A stretch of 64,000 nt of DNA, taken from Halichoerus grypus (Eukaryota; Chordata; Mammalia; Carnivora; Phocidae). How positions within the stretch are numbered: position 1 is the stretch's first letter; the number at the start of each line of letters is the position of its first letter. Position numbers and translations under genes: made by a program. This document shows, one piece after another, positions 55,490 through 64,000 of the stretch. The stretch lies in assembly GCF_964656455.1 (NCBI RefSeq), contig NC_135726.1, forward strand, positions 8,008,001 to 8,072,000, written 5' to 3'. The notes beneath the pieces are model-generated. The model saw only the letters and a program-made list of their open reading frames with translations. It did not search any database and was not told where the DNA came from.

Positions 55490-55610
55490 GAATAACATAT
55501 TAAGCACCTACTGTGTGCACACAGTTGTTCTATGCACTGAGGAGAAGCGAAAGAAAGCAAGAGAAACTAAAATCCCTGCCCTTGCAGACAAAGCGATGGA
55601 TATGTGAATT
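55490..55610 (-). repeat. L2 3'-end fragment, minus strand
   Basis: 'aagcacctactgtgtgcaca', 'agttgttctatgcactgagg' and 'aaaatccctgcccttgcaga' match the antisense L2 terminus. Confidence 0.65.
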
Positions 55611-55659
55611 ACGAGGACCAGATTCTGCATTTCTGAGTTTTAACAATCATGTACCAGAG

Positions 55660-56520
55660 GGTTACAGTTTGCCAGTCATTAGGTATTGTCGTGGACACTC
55701 TGTTATTAGACATCACAATAAATAAGAGATAAATAATACAAGAGAATGGTTGCTCCTGTTGATAACCCCCATTTTCATGACTTTTTTTAAAACATTTTTT
55801 ATTGAAGTATAATTGACACATAACGTTACATTAGTTTTCAGTTGTACAACACTGATTCGACCACTCTGTACATTTTGCTCTGTTCACCGCGAGTGTAGCC
55901 GCCATCTGTCACCGTACAATGCTCTTACGGTACCCGACTCTGTTCCCCATGCTGTCCCTTTCATCCCCATGGCTCATTCATTCCATAACTGGAAGCCTCT
56001 ACCTCCCACTCCCCTTCCCCCATTTTGCCCATCCCTCTACCCTGCTTCCCTCTGGCCACCATCAGTTTGTTCTCTGTATTTTGGGTCTATTTCTGCTTTT
56101 TATTTGTTTTCTTGTTTGGTTTTTTAGATTCCACATAATAAGTGAAATCATATGGTATTTGTCTTTCTCTGTCTGACTTCTTTCACTTAGCGTAATACCC
56201 TTTAGGTCTATCCATGTTGTCTCGAGTGGCAAGATCTCATTCTTTTTTATGGCTGAGTAATATTCCGTCATATGTATAACACTTCTTCTTTATCCATTTT
56301 TCTACTGATGGATGCTTGGGCTGCTTTCATATCTTGGCTCTTGTAAATAATGCTGCAGTAAACATAAGGATGTACATGTCTTTTCGAACAGGTGCTCCTG
56401 TTTCTTTTTTAACTGTGAGGAAATTAAAAATTGGAGAGGTTGTGACTGGCTGTGTATTATAAAGCTATTCACCTGCAGAGTCTGAATTCAGAGGCTGGCC
56501 TGTTTGTTCCTAGCACTGAG
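55660..56520 (-). repeat. MIR remnant, minus strand, opened by an L1
   Basis: 'gataacccccattttcatga' just before 55782 and 'gtgaggaaattaaaaattgg', 'agtctgaattcagaggctgg' just after 56412 fit the two sides of an antisense MIR. The left side upstream of 55745 is weak. Confidence 0.45.
55782..56412 (-). mobile_element. 5'-truncated L1, minus strand
   Basis: The left T-rich tail is followed by 'tattgaagtataattgacac', 'tacattagttttcagttgta', 'gaagcctctacctcccactc', 'ccacataataagtgaaatca', 'tttatggctgagtaatattc' and 'taatgctgcagtaaacataa'. It contains the 3' UTR and the end of ORF2; the conceptual translation 'MTEYYSAIKKNEILPLETTW' on the minus strand is the ORF2 C-terminus. Truncated at about 630 bp. 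Confidence 0.88.
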
Positions 56521-57825
56521 GTCTTGGTTTCCCCGCATGGATTCCTCATGGCCTTGGCATTGCTGCAGTGTTCTTTCTCGTGGCACAGGTGACCATCCTC
56601 AGCAGCCAGCAGGCATGATGGTGGGCCACCAGGCAGCTGAGTGAATGGGTCACATGGGACTGCATCCTCACCTGCACGCTCACCTGTGGAGCTACTTGAG
56701 CACCAGAGTTCCACTGAGCCAGCAAGCTCAGGGCATACTGGCACCACTGTGCTTCATGAGAGGAAGTGTGTTGTCATTCCTCATGCTTTCATTAAGAGGA
56801 TTTAGAACAGAGGAGGCTGAAATGGCTTCGTGTTAGCACAAAAAATCAGAGATTGATAGTAAACCTTGAAAATAGTGAAGCATCTGATTTGGGCTTTTCC
56901 ATCGACAAGCCCAATAACATAGAGGAAACTATTAACATACAAGTAGACAGGCTTCCCATTAAATCAGCAGCAGACAGTTCTGGAAAAGACCTCTTCACGC
57001 AGAAAGCAATTATGATGGGAAATCGAGTCTGATTCAGACCCATTTGCAGCAAGCTTGGAAAATCAAAATGTAACCACTCATAATCGGGTAGAGAACCCTG
57101 CTGTGGGGGGACGAGCAGCCAATTCTTTATTATTATTGCTACTATTATTATTATTTTAGTTTTAAAGAATTCAGTGTTATAAACTCCAAATCTTACTGAC
57201 TTGTAACCTCTGCTCAGAGGGTGACAGCATAGGGCAGACATGTCTATTCACATACAAAAAAAAGAATCAACCCACATACAAACAGATTTTTTGGTCAAAT
57301 TTCCAGAGGTTAATAGGGTTTCTAGCTGAGATGCCACTCAAATTAAGAACTTTTAAATAAATAGACATCTCCTTTGAGTGTCAGCATCCTCTGTAAGTCC
57401 GATGCTTTAGCCTGGGCCCTTCTCCTTTAACAGTGCTGGAATATGCAGACCAGAACCTTAGAGGCATGGTTGAGTCTGGAGATGAACAATTGGAAGCTCC
57501 AAGGAAGGACAAAACAGTTCTCGAAAACATGAGTGTTTTCTTCCAAAATGTTTGTCAAAAACGTAGCAGGCAGAGATCATAGACACACCACTCCCAGACC
57601 TTCATGAAAGTGCAGGAGGTTAGTGACATTGCCAACGGTGATGTCACATGGAATGACCAGCTAAGCCCCCTGCTATGTCCTTTCCCGTCACCCGGCAGTT
57701 CTTCTGTGATAACACACTTTACTCTGATTAACAGAGTAGCTTTCTGTCTCCTGTGCTATGCTGCAGGTCCAGTGCTCAACAGACTCCGGTTACCTCTCAG
57801 GAGGAGGACCAGCTCCTCTCATTTG
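56521..57825. other. repeat-poor interval
   Basis: About 1.3 kb without a recognised transposon. A 131-codon minus-strand frame (56846-57241) includes an Ile-rich run from a TTA/ATT patch and has no domain. The segment 56860-57110 is compositionally even and could be a conserved non-coding element. Confidence 0.42.
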
Positions 57826-57829
57826 ACCT

Positions 57830-58228
57830 AAGACACCCTCCAGGTTTTGGCCCTGCCTCCATCTCTAGCAGAGCCTCCCTCACTTCTCTGTGCCCCACCC
57901 AATCTGGTTGTCTTTAGTTCCATAGACATGCAGGACTCCTCATGCTCTGGGCCTTTGCATATGCCTTTCCCTCTGCCTGGAATGCTGCTCTGTGTCCCAC
58001 CTCCCCACCTCCTGCTTCCAACACAGCTCCCTTGTTAACTGCTGGCTGATATGCACACATGACAAAGAACTGGAATTCTTTTCTCTTAGTGCCTTTGTCC
58101 ATAATCATAAACTGACTCAGATAATTATTTGGTACATGCCAATATCCTCCCTAGACTCTAAGATTCATTTGATCATGAGCTGACTTTGCCAAAACCTAAC
58201 ACAGTGTCTGGCCGAAGGATGAACAACC
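57830..58228 (+). repeat. L2 3' fragment, plus strand
   Basis: 'gggcctttgcatatgccttt', 'ccctctgcctggaatgctgc', 'gactctaagattcatttgat' and 'acacagtgtctggccgaagg' span the L2 3' portion in order. The best-preserved L2 in the window. Confidence 0.88.
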
Positions 58229-58319
58229 TTCCCCAGCATCCAGCTTAGAACTTGTTTCTAGGCCAGATTCTTAGACCTCCCAAGAGGGGTCCAGTTCAAC
58301 CAAGGAAAATTTTAGAGCT

Positions 58320-58515
58320 ATCTCATTCATGTATTCGTTCATCACTGAATCAGTCATTCAACAAATCCCCTTTGATAATTTGTTGGGTTGGGACAATAAT
58401 CCCACCTGATGTAACTCACTTTCTAGTGGAAAGAACAGGTGACCAACAAATGATCAACTAAATATGGTTAGGGATGTATGAAGTATAATGAAGAAATAAA
58501 CAGATGGTGAGACAG
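58320..58515 (-). repeat. L2 3' fragment, minus strand
   Basis: 'tcattcatgtattcgttcat', 'cagtcattcaacaaatcccc' and 'ctcactttctagtggaaaga' match antisense L2. Confidence 0.65.
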
Positions 58516-58567
58516 CCATATTAGTAAGAGTCATACTAGAAGGTACTACTGAGTGTAAAGAATTACA

Positions 58568-58637
58568 TCTTTTCCTTCTTCCCTCCCTTCCCTTCTTCCT
58601 CCATTCTCCTCTCTCTCTCTCTCTTTCTTTCCTTTAA
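58568..58637. repeat. polypyrimidine tract
   Basis: About 70 nt almost entirely C/T, including a (CT)n core near 58609-58622. Confidence 0.9.
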
Positions 58638-58751
58638 CTGGTTCTGCCTTCTGGGATGTTGTGCATGTTCACTTTACACCATCTGTCTCTGCTGCTTACC
58701 CCAGGGTAAAGCAGTCTAGTTCTGCAGACAAATGAGGGTAGGATAGAGGGG

Positions 58752-58900
58752 CCTCATACAAGGCCCTGACCTCAAGAGGCTTACAACCTAGAAGAGACAG
58801 ACAGGCCTATGACTAATTGTGATAATGCCAAAGACAGACAGGCATACTAAATTCTGTACTGTGGTTTGAGAAAGAAATGAGTTGCTCAGAAGAGAGAGAA
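58752..58900 (-). repeat. L2 3' fragment, minus strand
   Basis: 'aaggccctgacctcaagagg', 'cttacaacctagaagagaca' and 'gacaggcctatgactaattg' match antisense L2 ('gccctcatggagcttacaatc tagtgggggagacag'). Confidence 0.68.
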
Positions 58901-58979
58901 ATTAGTTCCACGTCTGGAGATGGAGGTTGACTTTCATTAGACTTTGGGACCTGAGGTCATAAAGATATCCCATTCTAGC

Positions 58980-59300
58980 CCACCTCTGTTGGTTTTGAAA
59001 ATATGTTCACAGATGCTATGAAGTTCCTCCTTTCAAGCAGTAGAACCTGGAGTGGGATAGATTCAATATACAGGGTTTGATGATGATGAGATTTCTTCTA
59101 ACTTGAAGAGTGGGAAGATTTCAAACAATTTTGTCCTGTGTAAACCCCAAACACACTCCCTTACAAATGCAGAAAATTTAAGCTCATTTTATATGTACAA
59201 ATCTCAGAAATGTTATGAGATGATACATGTTTGTTGTCTTAAACTGCTACGTTTGGGGTAATATTTTATTCAGCAATAGATAGGTAACAAATACACCACC
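58980..59300 (+). mobile_element. ERVL-MaLR-like LTR fragment, plus strand
   Basis: The right end 'gttgtcttaaactgctacgt', 'ttggggtaatattttattca' and 'gcaatagataggtaacaaat' is the typical MaLR/ERVL LTR 3' terminus. The left boundary is uncertain. Confidence 0.6.
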
Positions 59301-59504
59301 CCACTTGAGATCTGGTACCTAGGAGCTAGGCCCCTGCAATGGTTCATTATTGGAATAAACCAGATTATAGACTGTACTGAGGGTCAGCCTTAACTCGCTT
59401 TCTATTTGTTCAGCCATGGTATGATTTTATCAGAATTAGAGACTCAATTTGTGCAGAATTCTTTCCCCTTATTCATTTATTTGTTCCCTCTGGAATAAAA
59501 TGAC

Positions 59505-59765
59505 CAGTTGCATGGATTTGAAGCTAAACATATCTGAGTTCAAGTCTTTCCTTCACTATTTATTATATAGGGAATTGCTGGAAAATTTAATCTCTTTGAG
59601 ATGAGATGTTTCACAGTAGAATCAGAAAGGTAATACTACTTACTTCATTGAGTTTCACACTCCAGGACACGAGGGTTTTATCAGGATCCATTTAGATAAT
59701 GTACACAAAATGTTTAGCAGAGTGGCTGGTACCTATTAAAGATGCAAGTAATAATAATCATTGTT
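59505..59765 (+). repeat. MIR SINE, plus strand
   Basis: 'gatttgaagctaaacatatc', 'tgagttcaagtctttccttc', 'acttacttcattgagtttca' and 'agcagagtggctggtaccta' are in MIR order. Confidence 0.7.
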
Positions 59766-59894
59766 ATTATCTTTAATGATAGTCACCCAAATTCCCTCAC
59801 ACCAGCAAATAGGAAATTCCTTTCATTCCAAAGGATTGTCCTTACTAAACTTAATTCTGGTAGACAGCATGTTATAGCAGTGAATGTTCTGAAA

Positions 59895-60122
59895 ATGTGG
59901 TCCATGAACTTTCTGCATCAGAATGATCTGAAGTGTTATAAAAAATGAAGAGTCTTGGGGTGCCTGGGTGGCTCAGACTGTTGAGCGTCTGACTTTTGGT
60001 TTCAGCTCAGGCCGTGATCTCTGGGTTGTGGGATCGAGCTGCACATCAGGCTTTGGGCTTGGTGGGGAGTCAGCTTGGGATTCTCTCCCTCTCCCTCTGC
60101 CCCTGCCCCCCACTCTCTAAAA

Positions 60123-60165
<43 letters not shown>

Positions 60166-60310
60166 GTCTTTTAAAAAAAATTAAGAGTCTTAAAACCAAT
60201 TTCAGACCCATTAAGTCAGTATCTTTGGGATGGTAGTAGGGTAGGAAGGACAGAATGGGAATCTGCATTTTTTAACATCCCCCCATCCCAGCTTCATTGT
60301 GGTGTTCAGG
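59895..60310. mobile_element. MER5-type MITE split by a SINE
   Basis: Left 'gaaaatgtggtccatgaact' and 'tctgcatcagaatgatctga'; right 'ggaatctgcattttttaaca' after 60178. Joined, they make one MER5-group element. Confidence 0.72.
59957..60178 (+). mobile_element. carnivore SINE, plus strand
   Basis: 'ggggtgcctgggtggctcag', 'tttcagctcaggccgtgatc', 'gttgtgggatcgagctgcac', a CT-rich segment, and an (AAAT)n tail at about 60119-60165. 'aatgaagagtctt' before and 'aattaagagtctt' after are the target duplication. Confidence 0.95.
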
Positions 60311-60364
60311 AAAAGCTCCAGAATCACTGAGGTAGAGGAAAGAAGATTCATCTCAGAACAGGAG

Positions 60365-60512
60365 GAACTTAGGTGCTAGTCTGGCTTCTGACATTTACTG
60401 GCCAAAGTGAGTTAACCTTTGTAATTCCCAGTTTCTCATCTGTGAAAAGGAAACATGAACCTCCTTCTCTAGCTTATAGAGCAATTTAAAGATTGGTTGG
60501 GATAATAAAAAC
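60365..60512 (+). repeat. MIR SINE, plus strand
   Basis: 'gtctggcttctgacatttac', 'tgagttaacctttgtaattc' and 'cccagtttctcatctgtgaa' are MIR sense text. Confidence 0.82.
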
Positions 60513-60718
60513 ATTAACTGACTTCTATCTAGTCTGTACACAGTTTACAAAGTGATTATATTCACTTTATCTCATTGAAACTCAGGATTGTCCTTATGAA
60601 GTCAGTCTCACTCCCTGTGGGCAGGGACAGGAGCTAAGGTAGGCGAGGTTACATCCAGGCTTGTCCAGGCTGCATCATGGCAGAGTTAGTGTGCAAACCA
60701 AGGTTTGGACCACCAATG
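60513..60718 (-). repeat. MIR SINE, minus strand
   Basis: 'agtttacaaagtgattatat', 'tcactttatctcattgaaac', 'catggcagagttagtgtgca' and 'aaccaaggtttggaccacca' are antisense MIR text. Forms an inverted pair with the preceding MIR. Confidence 0.68.
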
Positions 60719-62025
60719 CAGAACTGAACTAAAATCAAGGTGCTATGTCATATGTCAATCTGCTATTTGTGGACATCACTTTGGTCAAGACTGTTTCCCT
60801 GGTTACACTACCAAGAGTAGAGGAGCGACCAAGGGAGAATCTATGTTCTAATTGCCCAGATCACAATTATACATGCGAAGAGCAACAATTATTTTCAAAC
60901 AAAAACTGTGAGGTCATTGGAATACATTTCCTTAGCAATGACATTAGAGAAAGTGCCAGGCTTGGTCTGTCAAATATTTCTAACTCATGCACTCATCTTA
61001 AATTATGAACTTAATTAACTTCATTCATTTGCTTTTTCTGGGTCATTATTTTGTTTCTTCTGCAGGAGGTTTATGCAGGAGAAAAATATTTGGAAAATCA
61101 TTTGTATTCTCCAAATGCTGTATGAATAAAGGAAAGGGTTTCCATTGGATAGTTTACATTTCTAGTAATAAATTGTCTGCTATTATACCATGTGTAATGG
61201 CTGGATGGGTTTTCACCAAGTTTGGAGGGTATATCTAGGGTGGTCTGACGTGAAATATAGGATGTGTTGTGTGTATTAAGTAGATCTTTGGGTGTCAAGG
61301 ATGGATTCCCCTTCCAAACATAGTCACACATCCTCTGGAATAGCCGCATGTGAAGAGGATTCTGTGGCCAGGACAAGCCACATGTATTAGATTCGGTAGC
61401 TCAGAAAACAACGTGCTTTCAAATATGAGCCCAACCTGAAGTCCCAAGGTCAGACATTCTGAACTGTCAATACTTTTCGTGATCCAGTTGATTCTCATAT
61501 GGTAACCCCAGGTTGAGAGTTTGAGGATCAGTTCTCCACTTAACTAAAGTGTTTTACATTGGGTTCCCCCAAGAGGAGAGCTGAATACAAGGGTCTGAGT
61601 GCAGATGGTTTATTTGGGAAGTGGTCTCAATGCACTGGTAGGGAAAGGGGCAAGTTTGAAGGGGAGGTGAGAAGGCCAAGAAAGGACGCATGAGTGTGTA
61701 GACTACTGGTGTGGGCAGTTGGTGCTCAGTCCACCTGGACCTCTGTGAGACTGGAGACAACACTTCACAGTGATCCCACCCAGGGGTGAGGAAGCCAGGG
61801 GGTTTTTATGCTCTGACTCCCATTTGTCACAGCTGTTTCCAGGATGTTAAGACCCTGGCACTTCTGACCTGCCCGCCAGTGTCCAGAGAAGGCCCCCAAG
61901 CCGGGAATCAGGGAGATTTACAGATAACAACCCTCAGCTTGACTGGCCACCTACAGTTTCCCGTAACTCAAAAGGCTGTGTCCTGGGTACGTCTGAATGT
62001 AGTAATCATGATGATTCACTGGTGA
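60719..62025. other. unassigned sequence; possible LTR trace
   Basis: About 1.3 kb. The stretch 61555-61760 ('gggttcccccaagaggagag', 'gatggtttatttgggaagtg') has the feel of an old LTR but I cannot place it. A splice-acceptor-like sequence lies at about 61048-61067. Confidence 0.4.
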
Positions 62026-62029
62026 TCCA

Positions 62030-62238
62030 GCAATAGCCATATACTACGTGCCTGTCCTATAGTGGTTACCATAGTAGGTCCATTATGCATCTCGTTTAAC
62101 CCGCTCAGTGACCCTATGACATTATGGCTCATATTTCACACCTGAGGATAGGAAGAGTCAGACACCCTCAGTCACTGGCCTGAGGTCACACAGGTGGCAG
62201 AGGAAAGCCAGAATCCAAGCCCAGGCCTCTGACTGTAG
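62030..62238 (-). repeat. MIR SINE, minus strand
   Basis: 'tactacgtgcctgtcctata', 'catctcgtttaacccgctca', 'ggcctgaggtcacacaggtg' and 'ccagaatccaagcccaggcc' are clear antisense MIR text. Confidence 0.88.
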
Positions 62239-63675
62239 AACATACTTGCTCCATAGAGCAGGTGGTAAATACAGATCTGGCTAATGGTTGCACTGAGCAT
62301 ACATCCAGAGTTCTTTTAACTTTGACACTGAGGTAATATTTTTGTTGACTTACATCTGTCTTGAATATTTTCTGAAATCCATCCCTCACCTGCCCCTCTC
62401 ACCTCCGGGCAAGGCTACAATGTGTTCCATAATAAAATGCGGATACTTTTTTGGCTTAAATAAACATGTTTGTGCCTTCTGTGTGTATATAAAGCCGCAG
62501 AAAATCAACATGGAGAATTTGGAACAGGTCATAGGGGCCCAGACACTATCATTAACTCATGACAAGAGTAAAAGGACTCCCTCACTCTCTACCACACCTT
62601 CCTGCCTTCAAGTTAAAAGAATGTGTTCAACTTAGCTTTATGCAATATCTAGTTTTCTGGGCTCGTTCACAACAAATATTATCAAAGTTTAAGAAAACAT
62701 GTTGGGCTTCCAACAGGGTTTGAACCATGCAGATGTTAGTGGGATAGAATGTATGAGATAATCTATTTCCTACCACAGGAAGCTTCAGCTACTCGAAGTG
62801 CGTTTGTGGTTGACAGAAAAAAATAATAATAATAAGTAAAAAAAAAAAAATACAGACGTACATGCATACATACATAAAAAACTATGAAAGTGTGTTTTCC
62901 AAATGCAGTCACACTGAAATTCTCAGGTAACCTGGTCAGAGGTAGAAGGACTCTCAAGAGGGGTTCAGCTTTTAATCTCCAAGAATTCCGGCCACCAGCA
63001 CGCAGGGTTCATCTACTTGAAGCCATAAAAATTTGGAATTTGGAACAGTTAAGATTTGCCACACAGTAAACTGTATAACAACGTCTTTGGTTATTACCCA
63101 GCCTCCCCACTCAAGCTCCAAGACAGAAACCAAAGCTATTTTTCCAAATGGATCAATGTCTGAAATATTGGCTTCTATTTCTGAAGAACTCACTTTTGAG
63201 CTTGTTTGTCCAATGCTGTAGTTCAAATTAATTTCACCCTTCAGGGATTTGTAGGCATGCTGACAGATTCAATGACAAAAATGGAATTTTATTGGAAAGG
63301 GTGTTAGCCGGGGAAGCAAAGGGCTCGGGGAATAATTTGGTAATGGGCTATGGAGACTTTCTTCTTAGGTCACTGGTTCAAATCTAGAACCTGCTTGGCA
63401 GTGATTGAAAATCGTTACCATTTGATAGCTGCCTGACAGGCAGCCAGTAACATGTCGGTGCCCTATTCCTGCAGTTCCTTCTAGGCGAAACAACCACATG
63501 ACAGGAGGGACGTCATGGATTAAATGAAGTCACAGAAGTTGAATTAACCAGTTTTCTTTCTCAATTGCTTGCTACTGAATAGGTTAAAAGTTTTTATCAC
63601 ATTACCAGGTAATGGCTCACAACCAGATTCCAATGTTTACCTCTGTCTCCCACATCAGTTATTTATTTGTACCTG
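62239..63675. other. repeat-poor interval with AT-rich patch
   Basis: About 1.4 kb without a recognised family. An A-rich/AAT patch with 'catacatacataaa' lies at 62815-62880. Frames of up to 97 codons have no domain. Confidence 0.42.
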
Positions 63676-63679
63676 AATC

Positions 63680-64000
63680 ATGATTCTTTTTCATTGAGGT
63701 GTAATTGACATATGACATCATACTGGTTTCAGGTGTACAACATAATGATTTGATATTGTATATATTGCAAAATGAGCACCACAATAAGTCCAATTAACAT
63801 CCATCACCATATATAGTTATAAAACTATTTTTTTCTTCTGATGAGAAATTTTAAAATCTATTCTCTTAGCAACTTTCAAATATGCAAATAGTATTACTCG
63901 CTGTAGTCCTCGTGCTGTACATTGTACCCCCCGTGGCTTATTCATTTTATAACTGGAAGTTTGCACCTTTTGATCTATCCCCTTCACCCATTTCACCCAT
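63680..64000 (-). mobile_element. L1 3' end, minus strand, running off the window
   Basis: 'cattgaggtgtaattgacat', 'ggtttcaggtgtacaacata', 'gtccaattaacatccatcac', 'ctctgtagtcctcgtgctgt'-like text and 'attttataactggaagtttg' are the antisense L1 3' UTR. The element continues beyond the right edge, so its length is unknown. Confidence 0.85.

Noticed and set aside
56846..57241. 131-codon minus-strand frame
   Set aside because: It contains an Ile run from an ATT/TTA patch, matches no family I know and has no splice support.
1..64000. CRISPR arrays, bacterial operons, phage or plasmid features
   Set aside because: The repeat content is mammalian throughout; the only regular short repeats are microsatellites and one 18-bp triplet.

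Overview
The window is a gene-poor stretch of mammalian nuclear DNA. It is built of old and younger transposable elements with single-copy sequence between them. I found no protein-coding gene, rRNA, tRNA, CRISPR array or operon structure that I can support. The only long open frame with a recognisable product is a broken L1 ORF2 C-terminus on the minus strand (about 25.0-26.5 kb).

Host: tRNA-Lys-derived SINEs of the carnivore CAN-SINE type occur six times (4.6, 6.2, 7.6, 17.0, 54.1 and 60.0 kb). The 3' end of the youngest L1 (24.4-26.5 kb) resembles what I remember of L1s from bears, seals and mustelids more than dog or cat L1s. I therefore infer an arctoid carnivore. The order-level call is strong; the arctoid call rests on memory and is tentative.

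Layout. 0-3.6 kb: MIR and L2 fossils, including a ~1 kb antisense L2. 3.3-9.5 kb: a mosaic of ancient L1 pieces interrupted by three SINEs and an LTR-like element, with a TG/TA microsatellite that contains an inverted repeat. 9.5-14.5 kb: mostly unique sequence with (GT)n and (AT)n tracts and one very good CTCF-like motif at 11,581. 14.5-17.5 kb: a run of MIRs all on the minus strand, one split by a SINE. 17.5-19.8 kb: the longest interval without a recognised repeat. 19.8-28.7 kb: nested insertions (L1 in L1, hAT in MIR, L1 beside MIR, MLT1 in MIR). 28.7-49 kb: scattered L2, MIR, MER5-type, MLT1-type and Tigger-like copies. 50-51.4 kb: three consecutive plus-strand L2 fragments. 52.6-64 kb: further MIR/L2/L1/SINE layers, with a possible short minus-strand exon at 53.5 kb.

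No set of genes working together can be described. The biological content is insertion history, a few possible regulatory signals and unstable simple repeats. I did not find a new system. The observations most worth checking are the CTCF-like motif, the 63-codon open segment at 53.5 kb with possible splice sites, the repeat-poor blocks, and the inverted repeats at 7.1, 30.5, 42.9 and 60.5 kb. Repeat family names and boundaries come from pattern memory, not a database search; boundaries are good to about 10-30 bp unless a target duplication is cited.
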